From positions 1 to 49,564 of IMG/VR virus record IMGVR_UViG_3300035698_010549: a stretch of 49,564 nt of DNA. One strand, written 5' to 3'. A program made the translations under genes and the position numbers. A model generated the notes under the pieces. It did no database searches, was not told where the DNA came from, and saw nothing but the letters and a program-made list of their open reading frames with translations. The stretch is from a virus. Positions 24,924 to 30,715 of the stretch are shown here, in pieces. Every line of letters begins with the position of its first letter. Positions within the stretch are counted from its first letter, which is position 1.

Positions 24924-25916
24924 TCAGGCCGTTGCCTCCTTACTGGCGAGCATCTTCTTCGCCCCCTGGAGGCCACCCTTCACCCCCATCTTCCGCATCG
25001 TGCCCCTCAGAGCGCGCTGCTCTTCGGGGGTGCACTTGTGGTAGCGGTCAATGATCGTCTGCAGGGTAGTGGCCTCGGGCGCCATCTTCAACTTCGTTCC
25101 CTTGACTCCCTTCTTGCCGGTCACGCCATCGAAGACGCTGCCGTCGATGAGCGACGGCGGTCGGCCTTTCAAGGCGATCGCCTGGTTGGTCACGTTGATC
25201 GAGATGGTGACTGCCGGGTCGTCATCATTGTCCGACCGCAGCTTGAACGCACGTTCCCCACCCAACTGAATGGCCAGGTCACGGAATTCCTTCAACTTCA
25301 AGATCAGCTCGTCGATCGTCGCCAGCCGATTGATCTTCACGACGGGGTAACGTGCGGACTGCACGATCAAGTCGAAGTTCTCGAACTCGCTGTCGCCGTA
25401 CGCGAAGAGCCACTGGTTGATTACGGCGCAGAGGTCGGCGTTCATTGAATCAAGCGTAGCGCGAGGGTCCGCCCCGTAGTACGGGATGGACTTCACTGAG
25501 TACTGCTTGCTGTTGCGCTCGACCCAGATGTCGATACACCATGCAGCTTCGTACCCGGACGATTGCCCGGAGGCCACGCGCCACTGCCCCCAGAAGCGAG
25601 CGCCATCAACGTCAGCGGAGAACCGCAGGGCTGAGGTCCATTGGTCGCGCTTCTTCACGATCACGCCCTTGGCGCTTTTCCATTGGATGGCGTATTGGTT
25701 GAAGCCCTTGCCGATCTCGGCGGTGTCTTCGCTGAGGTCGCCATTGTCATCGAACGCGAGATCCGTCTCGACTCGAAGATCAACATGCTTTAGTCGGTGG
25801 GTCTCGCCGTCATCGAACTCGACGACACAAACCGTCTTCAATCGCTTGGTTACGGTGCCGGGGAACCACTCGCCATCGAAGTCAGCGAGCACGCGGTCGT
25901 TCTTTGAGAATGCCAT
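24924..25916 (-). CDS. Protein with N-terminal SH3/Tudor-like domain and C-terminal LRxxGxxGG motif
   Basis: The 330 residues start with a small barrel-like domain (about 4-49): KNDRVLADFDGEWFPGTV, then VVEFDDG and a final Val-rich strand, as in SH3/Tudor folds. The middle is an unrecognised alpha/beta region with a Trp-rich part (WTSALRF, FWGQWRV). The C-terminus carries RALRGTMRKMGVKGG (301-315), a variant of a motif in three other proteins of this genome, and ends with Lys-rich residues. A CA-dinucleotide run precedes the start instead of a clear Shine-Dalgarno sequence. Binding to DNA, RNA or a modified protein is a reasonable guess. Confidence 0.75.
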   Translation of the reverse strand: MAFSKNDRVLADFDGEWFPGTVTKRLKTVCVVEFDDGETHRLKHVDLRVETDLAFDDNGDLSEDTAEIGKGFNQYAIQWKSAKGVIVKKRDQWTSALRFSADVDGARFWGQWRVASGQSSGYEAAWCIDIWVERNSKQYSVKSIPYYGADPRATLDSMNADLCAVINQWLFAYGDSEFENFDLIVQSARYPVVKINRLATIDELILKLKEFRDLAIQLGGERAFKLRSDNDDDPAVTISINVTNQAIALKGRPPSLIDGSVFDGVTGKKGVKGTKLKMAPEATTLQTIIDRYHKCTPEEQRALRGTMRKMGVKGGLQGAKKMLASKEATA

Positions 25917-25940
25917 GGTGTGTGTGTGTGGTCCTATCTA

Positions 25941-26021
25941 TCAGACGCCGTTGCGTCCGTTCATGGTGATGGCGTTAGCAAGGTCACGGATGAGTTCGGC
26001 AATGAACCGAAAGATGGTCAT
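25941..26021 (-). CDS. Possible 26-residue helical peptide
   Basis: The start ATG 26021 overlaps the stop of the preceding pyrimidine-dimer glycosylase-like gene (ATGA), and TGGAGA lies 9-10 bases upstream. The peptide (MTIFRFIAELIRDLANAIT and a short end) would form an amphipathic helix. Only the overlap, the ribosome-binding site and the helix pattern support it. It could be chance. Confidence 0.4.
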   Translation of the reverse strand: MTIFRFIAELIRDLANAITMNGRNGV

Positions 26022-26467
26022 GAGGTGGTCTCCAGGGGAACGGGCCAGAAGTAATCATTAGCGGGCTGCTCAGCCCACTCGTACTGACCATAGAATTCTT
26101 CATCCTTCAACAGCAGCGATGCTCGATGCGATGAGTGCAGACGTTCATCACCGAGCCACGGTGGGCGCTTGCACCCGATGCCCCGTTCGCGGAGCACTGC
26201 ATACATGCGCTCAAACCAGGGTAGCATCGAATCGTTGTAGCCACGTCGTCGCCACTCGCGGACGATGATAAGGCCGTAGTGAGTAAGGTGTGATTCGTGA
26301 CCGCGCCACATGCGGGTCGCTGAGTGGTTCTGCCACCCGTACGCCTTTGGAGCAGCGAGCAGCGCAAGCGTAATCTGCTTGGCTTCGACTCGCTGTTTGC
26401 CGAGGCGACGATAGTCGAGCACCTTGGCCGACTTCACGAACGATCGGAACGGAAGGAATGCCTGCAT
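26018..26467 (-). CDS. Pyrimidine dimer DNA glycosylase-like protein (MSMEG_6728/Pyr_excise type)
   Basis: The 149-residue protein starts with MQAFLPFRSFVKSAKVLD and continues YRRLGKQRVEAKQI, then GWQNHSATRMWRGHE and HYGLIIVREWRRRGY. These segments are the signature of the short MSMEG_6728-type family, distantly related to T4 endonuclease V. The expected role is base-excision repair of UV-damaged or modified pyrimidines, with Glu28 in RVEA a candidate catalytic residue. The start ATG 26467 shares a base with the upstream stop (TGATG). A longer reading to 26632 would overlap the upstream gene and is rejected. Confidence 0.82.
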   Translation of the reverse strand: MQAFLPFRSFVKSAKVLDYRRLGKQRVEAKQITLALLAAPKAYGWQNHSATRMWRGHESHLTHYGLIIVREWRRRGYNDSMLPWFERMYAVLRERGIGCKRPPWLGDERLHSSHRASLLLKDEEFYGQYEWAEQPANDYFWPVPLETTS

Positions 26468-26874
26468 CAGTAAACCACCTGCGTCTGATTCATCGCGGTG
26501 AAGACAAGCGCGTCGCCAACAGCGACACTGACCTCGCCGATCATCATCTCGGTGACGGCGGCAGGTTGGAACACGGGCAAGCGCTCGCACAGCGCGCCAC
26601 GAATTGCATCGCGGTCGAGCGTTGTTTCCCATTCGCCGCCGTTGCTTTGAATGCGAACCCCCGGGCCGTAGATGACGGCCTGCGCCAGGATCTGAGAGTG
26701 TGGGTCGCCATCGGCGGCCTCACACAAGTCTTCCCATTGGTCACGTCGGCAGTAGATCTGCCCATCGTCATCATGCGGGTGAATGTTGTACGCGGCCAAG
26801 AAGTTGTCACCGTGCAGGGCTGCGGTGATGTTACGGCAAAGAACGTGGTCGTCGAAATGGATGGTGGCGTTCAT
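26467..26874 (-). CDS. Hypothetical accessory protein
   Basis: This 135-residue protein starts at ATG 26874 with GAGGAAG upstream. A longer frame to 26946 lacks a site and overlaps its neighbour. It begins NATIHFDDHVLCRNITAAL and contains a His/Asp-rich stretch (NIHPHDDDGQIYC) and a second segment with GGEWETTLDRDAI. I recognise no family. Overlaps at both ends (ATGA upstream, TGATG downstream) show it is translated with the dimer glycosylase-like protein and the 76-residue protein before it. Confidence 0.72.
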   Translation of the reverse strand: MNATIHFDDHVLCRNITAALHGDNFLAAYNIHPHDDDGQIYCRRDQWEDLCEAADGDPHSQILAQAVIYGPGVRIQSNGGEWETTLDRDAIRGALCERLPVFQPAAVTEMMIGEVSVAVGDALVFTAMNQTQVVY

Positions 26875-27101
26875 CGGTGCTTCCTCGAGTGTGGTGATTG
26901 GACGCATTCGTTGTGGTGCACGGCCTCGCCATAAGCGAGGTCGCACAAGATGATTGCGTCTTGAGACTGGGTCTTGGTGAACATGTCCGCATCGAGGACA
27001 TCGTGGGTGTAATCACCGCCGCGGGTGAGATACAGGCGAGCGCCGCCCTTGGATCTGGCCATATAGATCACGTAGAGGGCGGGAGTGGTGTACGTCTTCA
27101 T
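26871..27101 (-). CDS. Hypothetical small protein
   Basis: This 76-residue protein has AGGAGA 8 bases upstream of ATG 27101. It starts MKTYTTPALYVIYMARSKGG, rich in strands, and ends with His- and basic-rich residues (HHNECVQSPHSRKHR). The His/Cys-rich end could bind metal. Its stop overlaps the next start. No family is recognised. Confidence 0.72.
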   Translation of the reverse strand: MKTYTTPALYVIYMARSKGGARLYLTRGGDYTHDVLDADMFTKTQSQDAIILCDLAYGEAVHHNECVQSPHSRKHR

Positions 27102-27131
27102 TCTAACGTCTCCTGAACTAGGGTCAACAGC

Positions 27132-27157
27132 GGCGATGATGCGTTAACACCATCGCC
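27132..27157 (-). terminator. Weak hairpin between small leftward genes
   Basis: GGCGATG and CATCGCC form a 7-bp stem with a 12-base loop in the 64-base gap between 27166 and 27101. No T run follows on the minus strand, so this may be a processing site or weak terminator. Confidence 0.35.
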
Positions 27158-27165
27158 ACTCGGGG

Positions 27166-27570
27166 TCATCCGGGGTCGATCATTTCCAGGTGCAGGTTGT
27201 GGTTCGCGGCAGGGGCGATCTTGTATGTGGCGCCGTCGATCATCAGGTGATCGCCGAACTCAACATCGATCGTCAGCGCGGCCTCAGCTGCCTGCTCACG
27301 GGCCTTGTCGCTGGGGCGCATGTTCGAGATGATGACACACATTCCGAAAGCGGAGGCATGTGGCCCAGGGAGGAGCGCCCCGAACGAGACGCGGCGGTCT
27401 GATTGGTTACGCCCGGTGACGCACAGCTGGAAGCGGTGAAGCCCCATCCTAAGAATTGTGTCGGTCTTGACGGCGGCCATCTTGTCATGGAACGTGCCAT
27501 CGAGATCAAAGCCCATGGTGGTGACGGGGTAAGTGGGGACGGTGTGGGTCGTGGTCGTGGTCGTGGTCAT
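27166..27570 (-). CDS. Hypothetical protein with an N-terminal Thr run
   Basis: This 134-residue protein starts at ATG 27570 with seven consecutive Thr codons and a Thr/Pro/Val stretch (THTVPTYPVTT). A compact domain follows, beginning GFDLDGTFHDKMAAVK and with several strand-like segments. The leader contains CGAAACGGGATC, a run of CA dinucleotides and CGAGG. An alternative start at the second Met (before GFDLDGTF) would remove the Thr run. The DLDG string recalls HAD enzymes, but the other HAD motifs are not seen, so I make no functional call. Confidence 0.7.
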   Translation of the reverse strand: MTTTTTTTHTVPTYPVTTMGFDLDGTFHDKMAAVKTDTILRMGLHRFQLCVTGRNQSDRRVSFGALLPGPHASAFGMCVIISNMRPSDKAREQAAEAALTIDVEFGDHLMIDGATYKIAPAANHNLHLEMIDPG

Positions 27571-27610
27571 TGTGTAAGCCTCGGTGTGTGTGTGTGTGCG
27601 AAACGGGATC
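27571..27610 (-). promoter_or_regulatory. Leader element: CGAAACnGnAT-type string plus CA repeat (copy 3, diverged)
   Basis: On the plus strand CGAAACGGGATC (27599-27610) is followed by a TG dinucleotide run (27584-27598) and CCTCGG before the start of the 27570 gene. It is a diverged copy of the element found exactly at 27928-27939 and 28510-28521. Confidence 0.5.
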
Positions 27611-27905
27611 AGGCGCGGTGGTCGTTGGGAGTGGCGTCGTGCCGACGAATGAGCTCATTGGCGTATACCTGCGCCCCATCGGTGAGCGAGATGCACGAGC
27701 GGTGAGCGTCGGATGCGGTCTTACATCTAGAAGCGGCGGCGCTGAAGTCATTGGCTACGCGAATCATGTCCATGATGATCGACACCATCTCATGCCCGTG
27801 ATTGTATTCAATCGGAAAGCCAGGGTCGAGCCGCTTAGTGTACGCGAACACGGTGCTCAGGGCTTTCGTGAGTGCCCGGGCGCGCTCGATGGTTAGATGT
27901 CGCAT
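27609..27905 (-). CDS. Hypothetical helical protein
   Basis: The 98-residue protein starts at ATG 27905 with CGGAGG (minus strand) 10 bases upstream. A longer frame to 28214 would run over the next gene and is rejected. It is mostly helical, with RHLTIERARALTKALSTVFAYTKRL and ISLTDGAQVYANELIRRHD, and a Cys pair. No family is recognised. The upstream leader has the exact CGAAACAGAATG element and a CA repeat. Confidence 0.72.
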   Translation of the reverse strand: MRHLTIERARALTKALSTVFAYTKRLDPGFPIEYNHGHEMVSIIMDMIRVANDFSAAASRCKTASDAHRSCISLTDGAQVYANELIRRHDATPNDHRA

Positions 27906-27939
27906 GATGTTGCCTCCGTGTGTGTGACGAAACAGAATG
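27906..27939 (-). promoter_or_regulatory. Leader element CATTCTGTTTCG plus CACACACGGAGG
   Basis: Minus-strand CATTCTGTTTCG (27939-27928) is followed by a CA run and CACACGGAGGCAAC leading into the start codon at 27905. The 12-mer is identical to the one at 28510-28521, and the CACACGGAGGCAAC string also precedes the gene at 45044. This looks like a repeated leader that controls translation or transcription of several leftward genes. Confidence 0.5.
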
Positions 27940-27996
27940 AACGAAAGCCCGCCACCCAATTTCTCGGGCGGCTGGTGAGGATGGGGGTGGATCAGA

Positions 27997-28452
27997 TCAG
28001 GCGGCGGCGGCGCGAGTCGCCTTGGTCGTGCGCCGCCCCTTGGTCGCGGTCTTCTTGCTCGCGGTCTTCTTGCTCGCGGTCTTCTTGCTCGCGGTCTTAC
28101 GGGGGGTCGACTTCTTCGCAACGCGCTTGCCGGTGCCACCATTGTGCCCCCGGGCACGGAGCTTACGACGGATCGCCTTACGATCGGTGACGGTCGTGGC
28201 GTTGCCCAACTCAACGAGCAGCTTAGCGATCTGGGCGGCGAGTTCGTCAGCGGTGAACTCTTCGTTAAGGGCGAGACGGCCGCGCTTCATCTTCGACGCA
28301 TCGGCTCGATTGATTCGGATCACGCCGCCGTCATCGTACTGAACGGCCAGGATGGCCTTATGCGCCCTAGTGACGGTGCCCTGGGAGTCCTCGCCCGACT
28401 TGGGGTTGATGAAGCGGACGCGGTCGTTGACGTTGATGGTGTTGGTGTTCAT
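27997..28452 (-). CDS. SH3/Tudor-like protein with GHxGG motif and histone-like KKTAS tail
   Basis: The 151 residues have three parts. The first (6-56) is SH3/Tudor-like, with VNDRVRFINPKSG, QGTVTR and VQYDDGG. The second (about 65-106) is helical and ends in RKAIRRKLRARGHNGG (91-106). The third (112-151) is a Lys/Ala/Thr-rich tail with KKTAS repeats, encoded by near-perfect 15-bp tandem repeats at about 28042-28098. Such tails resemble histone H1 and bacterial nucleoid proteins and should bind DNA or RNA without sequence preference. The start (ATG 28452) follows a CACACGGAG leader. A DNA-organising role is the best inference. Confidence 0.8.
   Translation of the reverse strand: MNTNTINVNDRVRFINPKSGEDSQGTVTRAHKAILAVQYDDGGVIRINRADASKMKRGRLALNEEFTADELAAQIAKLLVELGNATTVTDRKAIRRKLRARGHNGGTGKRVAKKSTPRKTASKKTASKKTASKKTATKGRRTTKATRAAAA
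28042..28098 (-). repeat. 15-bp tandem repeat encoding KKTAS
   Basis: The unit GTCTTCTTGCTCGCG (plus strand) is repeated almost exactly three to four times within the 27997-28452 gene. It encodes the Lys-rich tail and could expand or contract by slippage. Confidence 0.85.
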
Positions 28453-28521
28453 GGCGATAGCTCCGTGTGTGGAGTGAATGGGAAACGCCCCCGCACATTG
28501 CGGGGAAAGCGAAACAGAATG
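28453..28521 (-). promoter_or_regulatory. Leader of the 28452 gene: CATTCTGTTTCG, 7-bp hairpin and CACACGGAG
   Basis: In transcript order the leader has CATTCTGTTTCG (28521-28510), then a hairpin of 7 bp with a 3-base loop (28505-28489, CCCCGCA/TGCGGGG), then CACACGGAGC ahead of the start codon. The hairpin is followed by few T residues. It could attenuate transcription or shape access to the ribosome-binding site. Confidence 0.5.
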
Positions 28522-29266
28522 GGAATCACGATCACCCCCCGTTAAGAGGGCGCCGTGTGTAGTGTCGGTTTGTGACTGATGCTCACGCGCTGCAGAGGCA
28601 CAGTGTTAGGGCGTACAGCGTTCGGTGTTCCACGTCTCAACGTGGCATCAGTCGAATCGAATGGGCATTGGGTGCGGCCCTCGCGGTGTCGCGTCGATTC
28701 GTCGCACGATATGAATCACCCTTGCCAGGGGTCGCATCGTGTGCGTCCCCATGTTCGTTTCCCCGACTTTCGTGGCGCTGTTCCCCGCATCTCGCCCCGT
28801 TCGGGGGTCGTCGATTCGCAGTGGCTCAGGCGGTGCGCCGTCGTGCCGAGTGGCAAGGGTGAGATGTCAAAGAACGAACACAGTGTACAACGTATCGGGT
28901 GGTTCGTGTGTCCCCTGGAGCGCGAATCGGGCAATTTTCTCTAAAACTGCCGCTGAGGCCCCGTAAAGGCCCTTTTTTTCTCCGAATCGCCCGTGGGGCG
29001 TTTCAAGCGCGGGCGTGAGTGACGGGTCGCGCCGGGGCGGAAACGCCTCACGGGCGATCCTGACCCCCCTAGCGCCCCCCCCCGGCCCGGGGGGGGATGG
29101 GGTCGGAGGTCATGTGGAATTGAACGCACGCGAGCAACTGCCGTGCCAGGATGGGGTCAAAAACTTCAGGAGAGCCAAAAATAAAGGCGCTTGTGGCGGG
29201 GTTGGGCATGTGGGTGCGGTGAAGTCACGGATCATCGGTCGCGTGCCACAATCGGCTCGAGTTGCT
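28522..29266. other. Long noncoding region with inverted repeats (possible origin or control region)
   Basis: About 740 bases hold no frame with a convincing start and coding character on either strand. Visible structures are GACTGATGC/GCATCAGTC (28574-28582 and 28645-28653) enclosing a CCACGT-CTCA-ACGTGG hairpin (28630-28645); a plus-strand GGCC hairpin with seven T (28957-28979); the 18-bp inverted repeat at 28987-29057; and a run of 9 C, then GGCCC, then 8 G (29075-29096). A repetition or regulatory role is inferred only from this density of structure. Confidence 0.55.
28987..29057. repeat. 18-bp inverted repeat
   Basis: TCGCCCGTGGGGCGTTTC (28987-29004) and GAAACGCCTCACGGGCGA (29040-29057) pair over 18 bp with one G-U, enclosing 35 bases. 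The right arm runs into GGGCGATCCTG (29052-29062), which recurs at 24639-24649 in the other main noncoding region. Confidence 0.85.
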
Positions 29267-29297
29267 AAAAAAAAAGCCCCCTGTTTTGGCAGGGGGC
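29267..29297 (-). terminator. Strong intrinsic terminator
   Basis: On the minus strand GCCCCCTG and CAGGGGGC form a perfect 8-bp stem with a 6-base loop (CCAAAA), followed by nine T. It lies 18 bases after the 29316 gene stop. Confidence 0.95.
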
Positions 29298-29315
29298 GAG
29301 GTCGTGAGTCGAGGG

Positions 29316-29639
29316 TCAGTTGACGGCGACGTGGGCAGCGTCGAGCTCAAGCGAGACGTACAGAGCGGTCAGGCGCTCGCACATGCCCTCGCGCTCGAGA
29401 ACTTCGTCGATCGTGTCATCGTCGGCGAAGGGCCCCACAGCTTCGATGAGGGCGGCACGGTTGAGATCGATCGTTTCGGTATTTGAGATTTCGAGCGCGG
29501 CATAGATCGCATCGCGGGCGGCGAGCATGGCATCGCAGTCGTAGTTTTCGTATTCGCTGAGCAGGTTGTCGATGGTGGAATCGACGGCTTCGATGATGTC
29601 GTTGGCGAGGGCGAGTGAGAGCGTGATCGAGATGGTCAT
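29316..29639 (-). CDS. Small acidic hypothetical protein with its own promoter and terminator
   Basis: The 107-residue protein starts at ATG 29639. An upstream ATG in frame at 29675 lies within the promoter region and is unlikely. It is acidic and helical (ALANDIIEAVDSTIDNLLSEYENYD, RAALIEAVGPFADDDTIDEVLER), with two Cys. It forms a single-gene unit between an extended -10 promoter (29676-29684) and a strong terminator (29267-29297), which suggests strong or specially timed expression. No family is recognised. Acidic small phage proteins of this kind are often inhibitors of host enzymes or DNA mimics, but that is only a possibility here. Confidence 0.75.
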   Translation of the reverse strand: MTISITLSLALANDIIEAVDSTIDNLLSEYENYDCDAMLAARDAIYAALEISNTETIDLNRAALIEAVGPFADDDTIDEVLEREGMCERLTALYVSLELDAAHVAVN

Positions 29640-29675
29640 TTTGGCGTTTCCGTTTGGTGTGTTCGGGACATACAC

Positions 29676-29684
29676 ATTGTATCA
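29676..29684 (-). promoter_or_regulatory. Extended -10 promoter TGATACAAT
   Basis: The minus strand reads TGATACAAT (29684-29676), matching TGnTATAAT with one change, in an AT-rich stretch about 35-40 bases upstream of the 29639 start. No good -35 hexamer is seen, as is common for extended -10 promoters. Confidence 0.5.
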
Positions 29685-29784
29685 AAAACTGCCCTCACAT
29701 GTGCTCATTCGTACGTGAATTGCCTAATTTTCTGCCCCAAATTTAGCCCCAAAAAATTGCCGCCTGAACTCGCTTTAGCATCAT

Positions 29785-29830
29785 AAAAAAAGCCACCCCG
29801 CACCGCGCCGAAGGGCAGTGGGAGGTGGCT
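29785..29830 (-). terminator. Intrinsic terminator after the Lys-rich protein gene
   Basis: Minus-strand AGCCACC and GGTGGCT (within GGGGTGGCT) form the stem, with a long loop, followed by seven T. It follows the 29851 gene stop by about 20 bases. Confidence 0.85.
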
Positions 29831-29850
29831 CGAGCAGCGCTCTGGGGGGG

Positions 29851-30126
29851 TCAGGCCTCAACCGTCTTCTGACGGCGACGGCCACCCGTCTTCTTGCTGA
29901 CCTTCTTGCCCCCCGTCTTTCCCTTGCGGGTCGGCTTAGACGTGGGGGTCGCGGCGTCAGCGGTCTTGGGGCGACCACCGCGACCGCCTCCGCCACCCGT
30001 GTGACCCAGCGCACGCAGACGGGCACGGATCTTACGCTTCTCGTCGGAGTCGGCGGTCTCGAGTTCAGCGATCAGCTCAGCAATGCGGGACTTGGTTTCC
30101 TTCTGAGACAGGTTCTTCGCGGCCAT
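29851..30126 (-). CDS. Nested Lys-rich nucleic-acid-binding-like protein with GHTGG motif
   Basis: An in-frame ATG at 30126 (MAAKNLSQKE) has AAGGAA about 10 bases upstream and would give a 91-residue protein. It has a helix (TKSRIAELIAELETADSDEK), then KRKIRARLRALGHTGG (30-45) and a Gly/Lys/Arg-rich tail (KPTRKGKTGGKKVSKKTGGRRR). The start of this part coincides with the start of a compact domain, as expected of an internal start. The tail is histone-like and would bind nucleic acid. It closely parallels the C-terminal part of the 28452 protein. Confidence 0.6.
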   Translation of the reverse strand: MAAKNLSQKETKSRIAELIAELETADSDEKRKIRARLRALGHTGGGGGRGGRPKTADAATPTSKPTRKGKTGGKKVSKKTGGRRRQKTVEA

Positions 30127-30555
30127 GGTATTCGGTTCCTTGCGGGATCGCCTCGGATCAGTAGAGCGGGTCGATCCCCGAGCCCGGCTCTGACTTTGCA
30201 GCGCTTTATTAGCACAGCAGTTATTGAAGTACACGAGCGCATCCTGCGCCAGCGACTCTGACTTGACCACGTTTGCGGCCGTATCATGCACATGTTTCGC
30301 CCGGGATCGGATCGCCGCAACGGAACGGTCTAGCTCCCCTACGAGTTCACAAGCCCGGCGATAGTTGTTCTTGATTTCTGTGAATCGGTTGGTCGCGCTG
30401 AGGTCGGCACCCGGCTCAAGCCCCAGTGGGGCAACCGCGTAGCTTAGTCCCCTCGGCACGACCTTGTCTTCTTTCCGCAGGTCGTTGATAATGCCCAAGA
30501 TGGCGTCCCGTGATTTGATGGCACGGGCGAGTGATCGGTCGAGTTCTCGAAGCAT
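29851..30555 (-). CDS. Two-part protein: helical N-domain and Lys-rich GHTGG C-domain
   Basis: The frame is open for 234 residues from ATG 30555 (GAGGAG 7 bases upstream). Residues 1-105 form a helical domain (LRELDRSLARAIKSRDAILGII, ACELVGELDRSVAAIRSRAK). A basic, low-complexity linker of about 30 residues follows. The last 91 residues are the GHxGG/Lys-rich part described under the nested start at 30126. A near-consensus promoter lies directly upstream and a terminator downstream, so this is its own unit. The helical part has no family I recognise. Whether a full-length product or two proteins are made cannot be decided from the sequence. Confidence 0.65.
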   Translation of the reverse strand: MLRELDRSLARAIKSRDAILGIINDLRKEDKVVPRGLSYAVAPLGLEPGADLSATNRFTEIKNNYRRACELVGELDRSVAAIRSRAKHVHDTAANVVKSESLAQDALVYFNNCCANKALQSQSRARGSTRSTDPRRSRKEPNTMAAKNLSQKETKSRIAELIAELETADSDEKRKIRARLRALGHTGGGGGRGGRPKTADAATPTSKPTRKGKTGGKKVSKKTGGRRRQKTVEA

Positions 30556-30584
30556 GGCGTTGCTCCTCATAGATGTGGAAGCAC

Positions 30585-30613
30585 AGTATACGGGATCCCG
30601 ATTGACCCGTCAG
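30585..30613 (-). promoter_or_regulatory. Sigma70-type promoter CTGACG-N17-TATACT
   Basis: On the minus strand CTGACG (30613-30608) and TATACT (30590-30585) are 17 bases apart, with one mismatch to each consensus hexamer. The expected start is about 20 bases upstream of the 30555 gene. Confidence 0.8.
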
Positions 30614-30622
30614 CCGTTTGCT

Positions 30623-30665
30623 AGAAAAGAAAGGGCCCCGTAGCACATCATGTACTACGGAGCCC
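30623..30665 (-). terminator. Intrinsic terminator after PolA
   Basis: Minus-strand GGGCTCCGTAG and CTACGGGGCCC form an 11-bp stem with one G-U pair and an 11-base loop, followed by TTTCTTTTC. It closes the nucleotide/replication operon 50 bases after the polymerase stop. Confidence 0.88.
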
Positions 30666-30715
30666 TCCACACACGGACGGGGCAACGCCATGAAGACCCC
30701 GCCACTGAGGCCGCG

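Noticed and set aside
27166-27570. HAD hydrolase from the DLDG string in the 27570 protein
   Set aside because: Only one motif-like string is present. The Thr/Ser motif II and the Lys and Asp-Asp motifs III/IV are not seen at usual spacing.
28042-28098. Tandem repeats that could suggest a CRISPR array
   Set aside because: The 15-bp units are adjacent without spacers, in frame, and encode a Lys-rich protein tail.
28579-28944. Plus-strand open frames of about 100-120 residues in the noncoding region
   Set aside because: They have no ribosome-binding site, a random composition rich in Arg, Cys and His, and cross inverted repeats.
29851-30126. Ribosomal or eukaryotic histone gene
   Set aside because: The Lys/Gly-rich tail is only compositionally histone-like. 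There is no histone fold or ribosomal protein signature.
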